Of a stretch of DNA of 23,532 nucleotides, positions 1 through 8,404 are shown one piece after another (within the stretch, counting starts at the first letter, position 1; the number at the start of each line of letters is the position of its first letter). The notes beneath the pieces were generated by a model. That model ran no database searches and was not told the origin of the DNA. It saw only the letters and a program-made list of their open reading frames with translations. Where the stretch lies: NCBI GenBank assembly GCA_934728205.1, contig CAKVEH010000004.1, positions 1-23,532 of the forward strand. Direction: 5' to 3'. Both the position numbers and the translations under genes were made by a program. This stretch comes from an uncultured Helicobacteraceae bacterium. GTDB lineage: Bacteria; Campylobacterota; Campylobacteria; Campylobacterales; Helicobacteraceae.

Positions 1-166
1 CAAAAAGTGCCACAAGTGTCGCCACAATCACGGTGATAAAGCCCGCCACATAGCCTCTCATCTTAAAGACAAGCAAGCAAAGCAAAAAGCACGCAATCGG
101 CAAAAATGCAAATAACGCGCTAAGCCAAAGATTATCTAGAGGGTTGTAGTTTTGTATCCACTGCAT
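1..166 (-). CDS. lctP: L-lactate permease, N-terminal part (cut by window edge)
   Basis: Only the first 55 codons are present. The reading frame starts at ATG 166-164 with a GGAGA ribosome binding site 4 bases upstream. The N-terminus MQWIQNYNPLDNLWLSALFA matches the conserved start of the LctP/LldP lactate permease family (WxQNYxPxxNxWLSxL). It is followed by two hydrophobic segments separated by a short basic stretch (KMRG), as expected for the first two of many membrane helices. The family imports L-lactate, and also glycolate, with protons across the inner membrane for use as carbon and electron source. The gene lies downstream of mutS2 on the same strand. The 121-base gap holds a perfect inverted repeat, which suggests separate control. 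The rest of the gene lies beyond the left edge. Confidence 0.85.
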   Translation of the reverse strand, partial: MQWIQNYNPLDNLWLSALFAFLPIACFLLCLLVFKMRGYVAGFITVIVATLVALF

Positions 167-203
167 AAAATCTCCTTAACAACAAAATATTTAAAGGTTC
201 ATT

Positions 204-245
204 ACACATTGTAAGAAAAATATGTATATTTTTCTTACAATGTGT
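204..245. repeat. Perfect 20-bp inverted repeat upstream of lctP
   Basis: Two perfect 20-base arms, ACACATTGTAAGAAAAATAT and its exact reverse complement, are separated by only two bases (GT at 224-225). The repeat lies between the end of mutS2 (288) and the start of lctP (166), centred about 59 bases upstream of the lctP start codon. Neither side continues into a T-run, so a standard intrinsic terminator is not well supported. A dyad of this length with almost no spacer fits a binding site for a dimeric regulator, or a cruciform or hairpin element. I do not recognise the regulator. Confidence 0.75.
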
Positions 246-287
246 GTTAAAAATGAAAAAAATTACAAAATTGTAACACTATCAAAG

Positions 288-2654
288 TCATAATTTTACG
301 ACTTTTGCCCCAAAACCACCCATTTGTGGTGGTGCATCGCTAAATTCAAGCACTTTGGGGTGAGATGACAAAAATTCACTCACTGCTACACTTAGTCTCC
401 CTGTGCCGATTCCGTGAAATATAAGCACTTCACTAAATCCAGCCATTAGGGCATTTGAAAGGAAATTATCAATCTCTTCTATCGCTTCTTCCACGCGTTT
501 GCCGTGTAAATCAAGGCTAACACGAGCATTTTTTGGCGCAGTGGTTTTGATTTTTACCCCATTACTTTTTACATTCTTGCCTAAAGCAAGTTCTTTGTTG
601 TTAATCCACGCTTTTAATCCATTATCAAACTCCACAAGACAAGCAGAATTTTTTGTCTCTATGACTTTAGCGGTGTTTTTTTGGTATTTAACATAATCAC
701 CCTTTTTGAAAGTATGTTGGCTTGTTGTAGGTATAGAAAATTGTTGTGTGTGCTGTGTGGATTGTATAGATTCGTTACGCAAGATTATATTTGCTTTGTT
801 AATGGCGCGATGGATATTTTTATTGTCGTTTTCTTTCATTACGGCTTTAAGTTCATCTAAAGCGAGCTTATAAGCATTTTGTAGGGTATTTTTGCTTGCC
901 TCTAATCTTTGTTTGTCTTTGTTAAACTGCTCTTGGAGCGCGTCTTTAGTCTTTTGTAGTTCATTTAGCTCTAATTGTGCTTGAGCAATTTTTTGCTTCA
1001 ACTCTAACTCCAACTCGCTTGAACGCGTGATAAGCTGGTTTAATCCCTGCTTTTGCTCGCCATCAAACTCTCTTGCTTGGGCGATTATGGCGTGTGGGAT
1101 TCCGTGTCTTAGGGCGGTTTCATATGCGTAGCTTTTACCTATGCACCCTTGTAAAAATTCGTAATTTGGGCGTGAGCGCACCTCATCATACAGCGCAGCG
1201 ATAAGCATCACATCATCTCTGTGCGCCATAAGAGCCGCTAAGCGTTTGTGGTGCGTAGTTAAGACTACTTTGCAATTTTTCTTAGCAAGAGATTGCAAAA
1301 GCACCTTATACAAGCTCGCCGCCTCATCAGAATCTGTGCCTAACTCTATCTCATCGATGCCAAGTAAAAAATTATCCTTATCTAATATTTGAGAAAACTC
1401 TAGCATTCGCCCTGCGAAAGTAGAAATGTTATTTTTAGAATTTTGCGGGTCAGAAATGATGCTAAAATACTGCTTAAATATAGGAATCTTGGATTGATGT
1501 GGGTTAATTTTAAGTGGTAAAAGATATTTACTTAGCAAACTTGCACTAAGAATGGACTTTAAAAGCATTGTCTTGCCACCCTCATTCACACCCGTAATAA
1601 TAGTAAATTTCCGCTCTAATGATAAACTTAGTGGCACGGGATTGTGTAAAATGGGGTGGCAAAATTCGCTTAAAACACATTGTTTGCTTAACTTATATAC
1701 AAATTCTAAATTACGCTCTTTGGCGACACTTATGCGTGTATAAAGGTGGTCAAAGACATCAAATTCTTTGTTAATAAAGCGTAAGAAAAAATAATATTTT
1801 TGCAATCTCGCGCTCATTTCTTTACACACTTCATATATCTCGTCTTGTAGTTTATCGCTAAGCGCGCTTTGCTTGGTCTTTAACTCCGCGATAGCCTTAG
1901 GGAGAATGTAGAAAAATCCGCTCCCACTGCGCGAAATGATAATGCCCTCTAACGCACGATTAAACCCAGATTTCACCAGCAAACATTCACTTTGATTGAC
2001 AAAATGCAATGAATTATCCACCAAATAGCCTTTGAGCGTGGGACTTGTCATAATGGTAGAAAATTCGTTTGAAATATTTTTGCCAACACGCCTTATAGAA
2101 TCTTTAAGGCTATCAATATGCGGGTAGATTCCCTCTTTTATCTCGCCCTTATCGGTAAAAATAGCACAAATCTCACTCACGCCTTGAGGAATGCTTATAG
2201 AATCTAGCCACACAAAAAGTTTTGCACTTTGGGGATTTATCGCCCTTTTAAGGTAAGCAAAATAATTCACCAATCTCACAAACTCAAAAATCTCTTCTAA
2301 GTGTAATGTGCCAAACTTTTGAATATGCGCTAGGCTTAGCTCAAGTGGCTTTAATGGCGGTGGCGGAGTTAAATGCAAAGATTCTAATTCTTGCAAAAAA
2401 AGCGCGTAAGTTTCCCTATCACCGCTAAATGCAAAACTCTTTTCCCGTGCAAAAGAACTCTCAAAAAATCCAACAAACTCGCTCAAATCAAGTTTATCTA
2501 TCAATGTGTATAAGGCTTCTTGTGCTTTATCCTTTGGAAGATTCTCATTTGGCATTAGGCAATCAAGTGGAGAATCCTTTGTGTTTAAAAGATTCTCTTT
2601 ATCTTGTATAAAGTCTTTATCTATCGTGGTTAAATTGGCATTTGTGTCGCGCAT
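288..2654 (-). CDS. mutS2: MutS2-family ATPase with C-terminal Smr domain
   Basis: The protein has 788 residues, the usual size for MutS2. The MutS-type ATPase has its Walker A motif GVNEGGKT near residues 354-361 and Walker B (LLGIDEIELGTD) near 430-442, followed by STTHH-like VLTTHHKR. A long charged coiled coil (about 545-640) follows. The C-terminal Smr domain (about 710-788) shows LDLHGKRVEEA and HGIGTGRL. MutS2 proteins lack the mismatch-recognition domain. In Helicobacter the family is known to suppress recombination and repair oxidative damage; in other bacteria it acts on stalled ribosomes. The gene is the last of the dapC-murC-membrane protein-mutS2 run, 15 bases after the previous stop. 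The start is uncertain: no strong ribosome binding site precedes ATG 2654, and Met34 is an alternative. Confidence 0.95.
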   Translation of the reverse strand: MRDTNANLTTIDKDFIQDKENLLNTKDSPLDCLMPNENLPKDKAQEALYTLIDKLDLSEFVGFFESSFAREKSFAFSGDRETYALFLQELESLHLTPPPPLKPLELSLAHIQKFGTLHLEEIFEFVRLVNYFAYLKRAINPQSAKLFVWLDSISIPQGVSEICAIFTDKGEIKEGIYPHIDSLKDSIRRVGKNISNEFSTIMTSPTLKGYLVDNSLHFVNQSECLLVKSGFNRALEGIIISRSGSGFFYILPKAIAELKTKQSALSDKLQDEIYEVCKEMSARLQKYYFFLRFINKEFDVFDHLYTRISVAKERNLEFVYKLSKQCVLSEFCHPILHNPVPLSLSLERKFTIITGVNEGGKTMLLKSILSASLLSKYLLPLKINPHQSKIPIFKQYFSIISDPQNSKNNISTFAGRMLEFSQILDKDNFLLGIDEIELGTDSDEAASLYKVLLQSLAKKNCKVVLTTHHKRLAALMAHRDDVMLIAALYDEVRSRPNYEFLQGCIGKSYAYETALRHGIPHAIIAQAREFDGEQKQGLNQLITRSSELELELKQKIAQAQLELNELQKTKDALQEQFNKDKQRLEASKNTLQNAYKLALDELKAVMKENDNKNIHRAINKANIILRNESIQSTQHTQQFSIPTTSQHTFKKGDYVKYQKNTAKVIETKNSACLVEFDNGLKAWINNKELALGKNVKSNGVKIKTTAPKNARVSLDLHGKRVEEAIEEIDNFLSNALMAGFSEVLIFHGIGTGRLSVAVSEFLSSHPKVLEFSDAPPQMGGFGAKVVKL

Positions 2655-2669
2655 TGTTTCATTAAAATC

Positions 2670-3035
2670 TTAATTTTTTTTACAAATTTTCTCACTAAAG
2701 GCAAACCGCACGCCCTCATTTGGAGTGCCTTTTTTGCCTTCAAAATATTTTATACCACCATCATTTATGCTAAATTCCTCTTTTGTGATGTGTATCTCTT
2801 CGCCCAAAACTTCACAAGAAATACTCTCTCCACGCTCAAAAGCATCTAAAATTTCATAAAACTTTTTAGAATCTTCATCTTGCAACATAGTGTAAATAGC
2901 GGTAATGACGATAAGTGCGACAAAACTTATGCCTAAAGAAATTTTATTCCTTGTGCTAATTTTTTTAGAATCTTTGGTCAAAACCACCACTAAAGCAATA
3001 AGCAAAAGGATAAATACAACAAATAAAGGATACAT
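2670..3035 (-). CDS. Small two-helix membrane protein between murC and mutS2
   Basis: A 121-residue protein that I recognise only by position: H. pylori has a hypothetical gene at the same place between murC and mutS2. Residues 1-20 form a first membrane helix, then a basic loop (KDSKKISTRNK), then a second helix (about 31-50). A charged soluble domain of about 70 residues follows, ending FAFSEKICKKN. The positive loop lies between the helices, so by the positive-inside rule it should be cytoplasmic and the C-terminal domain periplasmic. A GAGG ribosome binding site sits 6 bases before ATG 3035. Co-transcription with murC suggests, but does not show, an envelope role. No enzyme motif is visible. 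Confidence 0.8.
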   Translation of the reverse strand: MYPLFVVFILLLIALVVVLTKDSKKISTRNKISLGISFVALIVITAIYTMLQDEDSKKFYEILDAFERGESISCEVLGEEIHITKEEFSINDGGIKYFEGKKGTPNEGVRFAFSEKICKKN

Positions 3036-3110
3036 TTAGTGCCTCGCAAAAATAGATTACAGAAATACACCGCACATTCTAGCAAGTTTTATCCAATAGC
3101 ACAAATACAA

Positions 3111-4424
3111 TTACTTTTCTCCGCGCAACTGGTAAGTAATGTCCCCAGCACCAAGACCTACGATAATGGCATTGCTTAGCGTTTGGAGCTGTTTAGAATC
3201 TTTATAAAGCACAATGCTATCATTCACGCGCTTAATATGCGAAGCAAAAGTTGGATTATACCGAGCAAATTCTTTTGGCATATCGATTTGTATTTCACGC
3301 TCTCCAGCACGCCAAACAGGCAAAATAACAAGTCTATCACAAAGCGTAAAACATTCCTTAAAACTCTCTAAATTGCTTAAAAGTCGCGAATATTTGTGTG
3401 GTTGCCAAATAGCAACAATTTCTTTGGGTGTGCTTGATAGCAATTTGGCATAAATTTGCACACTTTGTAAAGTCGCAAGGATTTCTGTGGGGTGATGGGC
3501 ATAATCATCAATAATGATATTATCCTCACGCGCAATAATATCAAATCGTTTTTTAATGCCTTTAAAGTTTTTAAGATTTGTGGCAATTTCTTGCACACTT
3601 TTGCCCTCTTGCAATGCACACAAAATTGCTAATGAAGCATTAAGTGCGATATGATTCCCAAATCCATACACTTCAAAAGTGCCTAAGCCTTTAAGATTAA
3701 AGCGTGTATATGGCTGGTTGTTTTGTAAAAAATATTCAATGTGGCTAATGTCCTTACTTGGATAAAGTTTCACACAAGGAAGCGAGCACTTAGAGAGAAA
3801 CGAATCTTCAGCGTTAATAACACGCACTTTTGCCATTTCCAAAAAAGCAGTGTATGCGCCATAAAATTCATCTAAATTATAGTGATAAGTTTCCATATGT
3901 TCGGGTTCGGCATTTGGAATGATTGCATAATAGGGATTTGAGTTTAAAAAACTTTTATCAGATTCATCAGCTTCAAAGATAAGATTCTCACTTGCCACTG
4001 CACGCACATTTGAGCCAAACTCTTTAGAATCTGCGCCAATAATCGCTCCACTTTGTGCAAAAATACTTGCAAGCATAGCACTTGTAGTGCTTTTGCCGTG
4101 TGCTCCACACACACTAAAGACCTTTTTGTCTTTTAAGATAAATTCTAAGGCTTGGGCGCGAGAGAGCACCTTGATGCCAATCTCTGTAGCACGCAAGATT
4201 TCGATATTATCAGGCTTGATAATGGCTGAATGAATGACAATGTCTTGATTGGTTATACATTCCTTGTTATGTGGGATTGTAATGGACACTCCAAGAGCTT
4301 TTAATCCCTTTATTGCACTTACTTCTGCAATATCTGAGCCACTTACTTCTATGCCTTGCGCAAGACAAAAGCGAGCCAATCCAGAAATCCCAATCCCACC
4401 AATACCAATAAAGTGAATCTTCAT
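3111..4424 (-). CDS. murC: UDP-N-acetylmuramate--L-alanine ligase
   Basis: The 437-residue cytoplasmic ligase adds L-alanine to UDP-MurNAc, the first step in building the peptidoglycan stem peptide, using ATP. Visible landmarks in order are: N-terminal Rossmann motif GIGGIGISGLA (7-17); Mur-ligase P-loop GAHGKSTT (107-114); EADESD (151-156), the magnesium-binding region; GIKKRFD (289-295); and DDYAHHPTE (306-314), typical of MurC. Length is normal for the family. The start codon overlaps the stop of the upstream aminotransferase gene by four bases (ATGA), which indicates translational coupling. The partner supplies diaminopimelate for the same pathway. Confidence 0.97.
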   Translation of the reverse strand: MKIHFIGIGGIGISGLARFCLAQGIEVSGSDIAEVSAIKGLKALGVSITIPHNKECITNQDIVIHSAIIKPDNIEILRATEIGIKVLSRAQALEFILKDKKVFSVCGAHGKSTTSAMLASIFAQSGAIIGADSKEFGSNVRAVASENLIFEADESDKSFLNSNPYYAIIPNAEPEHMETYHYNLDEFYGAYTAFLEMAKVRVINAEDSFLSKCSLPCVKLYPSKDISHIEYFLQNNQPYTRFNLKGLGTFEVYGFGNHIALNASLAILCALQEGKSVQEIATNLKNFKGIKKRFDIIAREDNIIIDDYAHHPTEILATLQSVQIYAKLLSSTPKEIVAIWQPHKYSRLLSNLESFKECFTLCDRLVILPVWRAGEREIQIDMPKEFARYNPTFASHIKRVNDSIVLYKDSKQLQTLSNAIIVGLGAGDITYQLRGEK

Positions 4425-5599
4425 TTATGATTCTCCATTGTATTAAACTCCTCTAGGGCAATTTTCACGCGCTCTAACGCCTCCTTGATAACTGCACTTT
4501 CATACACCAAAGCCAAACGCACAAATCCAGCTCCAGCACCTTGCCTACCTAAAAAACTTCCCGGCAATACTTTGATATTTTGCGTTTGATAGACAAATTG
4601 TGCAAATGACACATCATCACCCAAAGTTTGAGAATCTTCGCTCACACGAAGCCACACATAAAAAGTATAAAGGCTCACATCGATGTGAGGAAATATTGCT
4701 TTGGCAATCTCTAAATTTTTTGCATAAATTGCCCGACTATGCGCAGGATTGTTAAAATCTCTCCAAGCTAACGCGCTTGCCTTTTGCAATGGCAATGGAA
4801 TGGCACAACCCACATAGGTGCGATACAGCCCATAACCTTGTAAAATTTCACTATCTCCAGCAATAAATCCATTTCTAAGTCCGGGTGCGCTGGAACGCTT
4901 TGAGATAGAGTTAATGGCTAAAATATTTTTAAAATTTTTGTTACCACATTGATAACTTGCCTCTAAAATACTTGCGGGCTTACAATCTACATAAATCTCA
5001 CTATAACACTCATCACTTATAATCACAAAGTTATGCTCTATGGCTTTTTGCACCCAATCTTGCAATTCTTGTAGGCTTAAAATAGCTCCTGTTGGATTAT
5101 TTGGAGAATTTAAAATCACCAAATCCACCTCTTCTAACTGCTCTTTGGTGAGTGTTGGCTTAAATCCATTGACACTATTTAATTCCATTAACACGCTCTT
5201 TGCCTTTGAAGCAAGGGCTGCCCCCTCATAAATTTGATAAAATGGGTTTGGATAAGCGATTGTTGGATTAGACACACCATAAAGATAAAACTGCGGAAAA
5301 TTAAAAAGCACTTCTCTTGTGCCAAAAGTGGGGATTATCTGTGTTTTATCAAGCGTGAGGTTATAGCGATTAGCGATAAAAAAAAGTTGAGAATCTTTTA
5401 AAAAATCCTCTCCCCCTGATTTGGGATATTTATTTAGCAAAGCGACATTGCAAATAAGCTCATCAAGGATATTTTTAGGTGTATCAAATTGTGGCTCGCC
5501 TATGGTAAGGTTGATTTGGCTCTTTTCTTGTGGGGGAGTAATGGAGTTCAAAAGAGCGGAGAGCTTTTCAAATGGATATTGTTCAAAACTATTTAACAT
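4421..5599 (-). CDS. dapC: PLP-dependent aminotransferase, probable succinyldiaminopimelate transaminase
   Basis: A 392-residue fold-type I aminotransferase of the aspartate aminotransferase family. Visible motifs are INLTIGEPQFDTP (29-41), NNPTG (167-171), DECY (196-199), the PLP lysine in SISKRS at residue 234, and the substrate-carboxylate arginine region GFVRLAL near 370. The gene sits directly before murC, where H. pylori has the enzyme assigned as DapC. DapC converts N-succinyl-2-amino-6-ketopimelate to N-succinyl-LL-diaminopimelate with glutamate, feeding lysine and peptidoglycan synthesis. Substrate assignment therefore rests on context and my memory of that neighbourhood, since motifs only show the aminotransferase class. 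A GAGGAA ribosome binding site 6 bases before ATG 5599 supports the start. Confidence 0.85.
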   Translation of the reverse strand: MLNSFEQYPFEKLSALLNSITPPQEKSQINLTIGEPQFDTPKNILDELICNVALLNKYPKSGGEDFLKDSQLFFIANRYNLTLDKTQIIPTFGTREVLFNFPQFYLYGVSNPTIAYPNPFYQIYEGAALASKAKSVLMELNSVNGFKPTLTKEQLEEVDLVILNSPNNPTGAILSLQELQDWVQKAIEHNFVIISDECYSEIYVDCKPASILEASYQCGNKNFKNILAINSISKRSSAPGLRNGFIAGDSEILQGYGLYRTYVGCAIPLPLQKASALAWRDFNNPAHSRAIYAKNLEIAKAIFPHIDVSLYTFYVWLRVSEDSQTLGDDVSFAQFVYQTQNIKVLPGSFLGRQGAGAGFVRLALVYESAVIKEALERVKIALEEFNTMENHK

Positions 5600-5660
5600 C
5601 TAATTTCCTCAAATTGATAGGGCTAAATCGGCGCGCTTAAAATAAAATAAACACCTTATA

Positions 5661-5686
5661 ATAATAGCATAAACATTCAAATTATA
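5661..5686 (-). promoter_or_regulatory. Candidate -10 elements for the dapC-murC-mutS2 run
   Basis: Read on the minus strand, two sigma-70-like -10 boxes lie upstream of dapC: TATAAT (5686-5681), and an extended type TGC-TATTAT (5669-5661). Both lie 60-90 bases before the start codon. I cannot tell which is used. The wider gap 5600-5804 holds only this region and, on the other strand, the tRNA promoter. Confidence 0.35.
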
Positions 5687-5760
5687 CAAAATATAGTGCG
5701 TTGAAACCCTATAAGATTCTCGTGTATATCGATATTTTTATGCGTTTTGCAAAACAAATA

Positions 5761-5789
5761 TTGATTTTTAACTAAAACATTGCTACAAT
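5761..5789 (+). promoter_or_regulatory. Promoter of the tRNA cluster
   Basis: TTGATT (5761-5766) and TACAAT (5784-5789) are separated by 17 bases. A TG lies one base before the -10 box (extended -10). Initiation would fall near 5796, about nine bases before the first tRNA. Confidence 0.65.
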
Positions 5790-5804
5790 TTTGCCTTTTA
5801 TCAC

Positions 5805-5879
5805 GCGGGAATAGCTCAGTGGTAGAGCACGACCTTGCCAAGGTCGGGGCCGCGGGTTCGATCCCCGTTTCCCGCTCCA
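5805..5879 (+). tRNA. tRNA-Gly (anticodon GCC)
   Basis: A complete cloverleaf. The acceptor GCGGGAA pairs with TTCCCGC. The anticodon GCC lies at 5837-5839, and the T loop is in GGTTCGATCC. CCA is encoded at 5877-5879. First gene of a four-tRNA cluster. Confidence 0.97.
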
Positions 5880-5940
5880 TAGTGGTATTTCTTTCGCATT
5901 TATAGATTCTATAAGTTTTGCTAATTTTCTTAAATAAGCC

Positions 5941-6028
5941 GCCCGGGTGGTGAAATTGGTAGACACAAGGGACTTAAAATCCCTCGGACATTGCGTCTGT
6001 ACCGGTTCAAGTCCGGTCTCGGGCACCA
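5941..6028 (+). tRNA. tRNA-Leu (anticodon TAA)
   Basis: A class II tRNA with a long variable arm. The acceptor GCCCGGG pairs with CTCGGGC with one G-T pair. The anticodon loop CTTAAAA gives TAA at 5975-5977. CCA is encoded at the 3' end. Confidence 0.97.
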
Positions 6029-6066
6029 CTGGGATAGGCAATAGAATCTGCTGTGTTAAACATTAT

Positions 6067-6141
6067 GGCGACATAGCCAAGTGGTAAGGCAAGGGCCTGC
6101 AAAGCCTTGATTCCCCGGTTCAAATCCGGGTGTCGCCTCCA
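6067..6141 (+). tRNA. tRNA-Cys (anticodon GCA)
   Basis: The acceptor GGCGACA pairs with TGTCGCC. The anticodon loop CTGCAAA gives GCA at 6099-6101. The T arm is CCGGTTCAAATCCGG and CCA is encoded at 6139-6141. Confidence 0.97.
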
Positions 6142-6158
6142 TAATTTACGCACATATT

Positions 6159-6246
6159 CGGGAGATGGCTGAGTGGTCGAAAGCGGCGGTCTTGAAAACC
6201 GTTGAGGGTAACACCTCCGGGGGTTCGAATCCCTCTCTCCCGGCCA
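6159..6246 (+). tRNA. tRNA-Ser (anticodon TGA)
   Basis: A class II tRNA with a long variable arm. The acceptor CGGGAGA pairs with TCTCCCG, discriminator G, and CCA at 6244-6246. The anticodon loop CTTGAAA gives TGA at 6193-6195. The mature 5' base is C rather than the commoner G, pairing with G. Confidence 0.96.
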
Positions 6247-6298
6247 CTCCCTAAATACAACATAAAATCAATAAATCACATTATTTTAAGGAATTACT

Positions 6299-6823
6299 TT
6301 GAGAGATATAAAAGCATTGAGACTTTTTTGGCTTGTGTGCAGTGTTGGCATTATTGGCATTGGTATAGCGTGCATTTGTTTCCCGCTTAAGACAATGCTT
6401 GCTATAAGCTACCTTGCAGCCATAGTCATACTCGCACTTGGTATTGGAAGTGTATATTATTTCTTTGTAAGCTACAATCGCTCTAATTTCGTGTTATTTG
6501 ATGGTATTGTTTCTATTGCATTAGCCATTGTTTTAATGTTTGGAAATGAATACATTGGGGAGCACTTTATCCCTTATATTGTCGCATTTTGGGTGATTTT
6601 TAAAGGTGGAATGTGGATGGTGCTGGCAGTAAAGATGAAGGCAATAAGCCCAAATACATTTTTATATATGCTTGCTTTTGGCGTATTTTGCGTAATTTTA
6701 GGCATTATATTTATCATCAAACCTGAAATATTAGCATTTTTGTTAAGCTTCGTGCTAGGGATTGGGCTTATAATCTTTGGTATAGGCGCGCTGGTATTTT
6801 GGAAAATATCCAATATAACATAA
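6299..6823 (+). CDS. HdeD-like (DUF308) inner-membrane protein
   Basis: A 174-residue, very hydrophobic protein with about six membrane helices arranged as repeated pairs, and the pattern of the HdeD/DUF308 family (helix pairs separated by short polar turns such as FPLKT and IKPEIL). E. coli HdeD is linked to acid resistance, but the molecular function of the family is unknown, so I only assign the fold. Start: a TTG codon at 6299 preceded at 5 bases by AAGGAA, the best ribosome binding site in the region; no in-frame ATG with such a site is near. It follows tRNA-Ser by 52 bases and may be transcribed from the tRNA promoter. hemD follows 61 bases downstream. Confidence 0.75.
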   Translation: MRDIKALRLFWLVCSVGIIGIGIACICFPLKTMLAISYLAAIVILALGIGSVYYFFVSYNRSNFVLFDGIVSIALAIVLMFGNEYIGEHFIPYIVAFWVIFKGGMWMVLAVKMKAISPNTFLYMLAFGVFCVILGIIFIIKPEILAFLLSFVLGIGLIIFGIGALVFWKISNIT

Positions 6824-6884
6824 GAACAATTTTTGCATATACAAAGATTTAGTGTCAAAATGGCTCTTTGATAAGGAGGAAAAA

Positions 6885-7553
6885 TTGAGAGAAATCGTAT
6901 TAGTGGGAACAAAACCTCATAGTGAGCTAAAAAGCATTGTTGTGAGTGAAATTACCATAAATGAGATTCCAAAAGATATTTTGCAAGATAGAGATTGCCT
7001 TATTTTTACCTCGCGTTATGCTATCAGTGCGCTTGCTAAAAGTGCGCAAAATTATCAAGAGCTAAGCAAATGGGTTAGTATGCCAAGCTATGTCATAGGT
7101 GGCAGTAGCGCGAAACGACTAAAAGAGTGCAATGCGAATGTTGTATTTATCGGTAGTGATGCACACGGAGCGAATTTCGCCCAAGAATTAGTTGAAAAAC
7201 TCCAAGACAAACATCCTCTTTATTTGCGTGCAGAGCGCATCGTATCTCATCTTAATGAAAAACTTCTTGAAGCAAAAATTGACTTAAAAGAGTGTATAGC
7301 ATATAGCAACCAACCAAAAAATCTCGATTCTTCTTTAAAACCAGCAAGCAATTCTGTGTTAATTTTCACCGCGCCAAGCGCATATCAAAGTTTTAAGCAA
7401 AATTTTGGTTGGGATGGGAATTATGTGGCAGTAGCGATTGGTATGACGACTTTTAGTGCATTTGATAGCGATGTGATGGGGTTTGTAAGCCAAATCCAAA
7501 GTATCGATGGTTGTATTACATTAGCAAAAGACTTAGCACAAAGCCTACCATAA
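6885..7553 (+). CDS. hemD: Uroporphyrinogen-III synthase
   Basis: A protein of 222 residues. HemD closes and inverts ring D of hydroxymethylbilane to give uroporphyrinogen III in heme synthesis, in the cytoplasm. The sequence is poorly conserved in this family, but the typical landmarks are present: an N-terminal IVLVGTKP strand, IFTSRYAISAL (the TS-N region), YVIGGSSAKRL, a central YLRAERIVSHL, VLIFTAPSAYQSF, and VAVAIGMTTFSAF near the C-terminus. The open frame extends upstream to a GTG at 6852. I choose the TTG at 6885 because AAGGAGG (6873-6879) lies 5 bases before it. The end faces the end of murB 14 bases away. Confidence 0.88.
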   Translation: MREIVLVGTKPHSELKSIVVSEITINEIPKDILQDRDCLIFTSRYAISALAKSAQNYQELSKWVSMPSYVIGGSSAKRLKECNANVVFIGSDAHGANFAQELVEKLQDKHPLYLRAERIVSHLNEKLLEAKIDLKECIAYSNQPKNLDSSLKPASNSVLIFTAPSAYQSFKQNFGWDGNYVAVAIGMTTFSAFDSDVMGFVSQIQSIDGCITLAKDLAQSLP

Positions 7554-7567
7554 AAACAGAATCTCAT

Positions 7568-8404
7568 TTATTCTATAATCTGCACTTCGCATTCTAAAGC
7601 GATACCAAACTCCTCAAATACACGCCTTTTTGCCAAATTGATTAGCTCTATTGCTTGGGAGAATGTGCCTCCACCAAGATTGACTAAGAAATTTGCGTGA
7701 TTCTCACTAAATCCTACCCCACCGACACAAAATCCCTTTAATCCAACAGATTCTAAAAGTCTGCCCGCAAAATCCCTTTGTGGATTCTTAAAACAGCTTC
7801 CACAACTTGGCTTTTTGGGGTGTTTAGCGCGAATGCTCTCAAATCCACTTACCAAATCCATATTAAAGCCTTTATTTTTTTTCACTTTTGCCGAGGTAAT
7901 ACACCCACAAATCCCGCTATATCGATAGTTAAACGCAATGTCTTTACAATCCACCCATTCTCCATTGATATTCACAGATTCTAGCACGCTAGCAATTTCA
8001 TATATTTTTCCATCAGTCCCTTTTAATCCCGCATTCATCTTAATAATCCCGCCAAGAGAGCCCGGCAATCCACATAAAAACTCTAATCCACCGAGATTTT
8101 GCTGTTTGCAAAAACCATATATCTTTGATGAGCTTGTGAATGCACCAATCTCTAAGTAATCTTCATACAAATCAATAGACACAAACTCCTTGCTTAAAAG
8201 GGCTAAGTTCTTTGCATTTGGCGAAACAAGCAAGTTATTTGCCTTTCCTATGAGATTTGTGGCTTGTGTTTGATTACTATCACTAATGAAACCGAGAGAA
8301 AAAAGGTCTTGCTCTAAAGTATGCTTCTCTATCACACTCACTTGCAAGGGTGTGCCAATGCGAAGGCTTGAATAGGCAGAAAAATCAATACAAACTTCGC
8401 GCAT
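7568..8404 (-). CDS. murB: UDP-N-acetylenolpyruvoylglucosamine reductase
   Basis: A 278-residue flavoenzyme that reduces UDP-GlcNAc-enolpyruvate to UDP-MurNAc with NADPH. Motifs seen: an N-terminal SLRIGTP; the FAD-binding GLPGSLGGIIKMNAG (112-126); FNYRYSG (158-164) with the substrate-binding Tyr-Arg; GSCFKNP (202-208) carrying the active-site serine 203; SENHANFLVN (233-242); and a final ECEVQII with the catalytic glutamate region. The protein is short, as in the type II MurB of H. pylori. Its ATG overlaps the fliQ stop by one base (TAATG), so the two are translationally coupled. The same fliQ-murB pair occurs in H. pylori. Confidence 0.95.
   Translation of the reverse strand: MREVCIDFSAYSSLRIGTPLQVSVIEKHTLEQDLFSLGFISDSNQTQATNLIGKANNLLVSPNAKNLALLSKEFVSIDLYEDYLEIGAFTSSSKIYGFCKQQNLGGLEFLCGLPGSLGGIIKMNAGLKGTDGKIYEIASVLESVNINGEWVDCKDIAFNYRYSGICGCITSAKVKKNKGFNMDLVSGFESIRAKHPKKPSCGSCFKNPQRDFAGRLLESVGLKGFCVGGVGFSENHANFLVNLGGGTFSQAIELINLAKRRVFEEFGIALECEVQIIE

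Noticed and set aside
204..245. Intrinsic terminator of mutS2
   Set aside because: The stem is AT-rich with a two-base spacer and no T-run follows in the direction of mutS2 transcription.
5677..6041. Overlapping minus-strand open frames (67 and 89 codons) with METGIEPA-like peptides
   Set aside because: They are antisense to tRNA-Gly and tRNA-Leu. Peptides of this kind are a well-known annotation artefact of tRNA genes.
6202..6390. Plus-strand open frame of 62 codons beginning in tRNA-Ser
   Set aside because: It starts inside the tRNA and then overlaps the HdeD-like gene in another frame, with no ribosome binding site.
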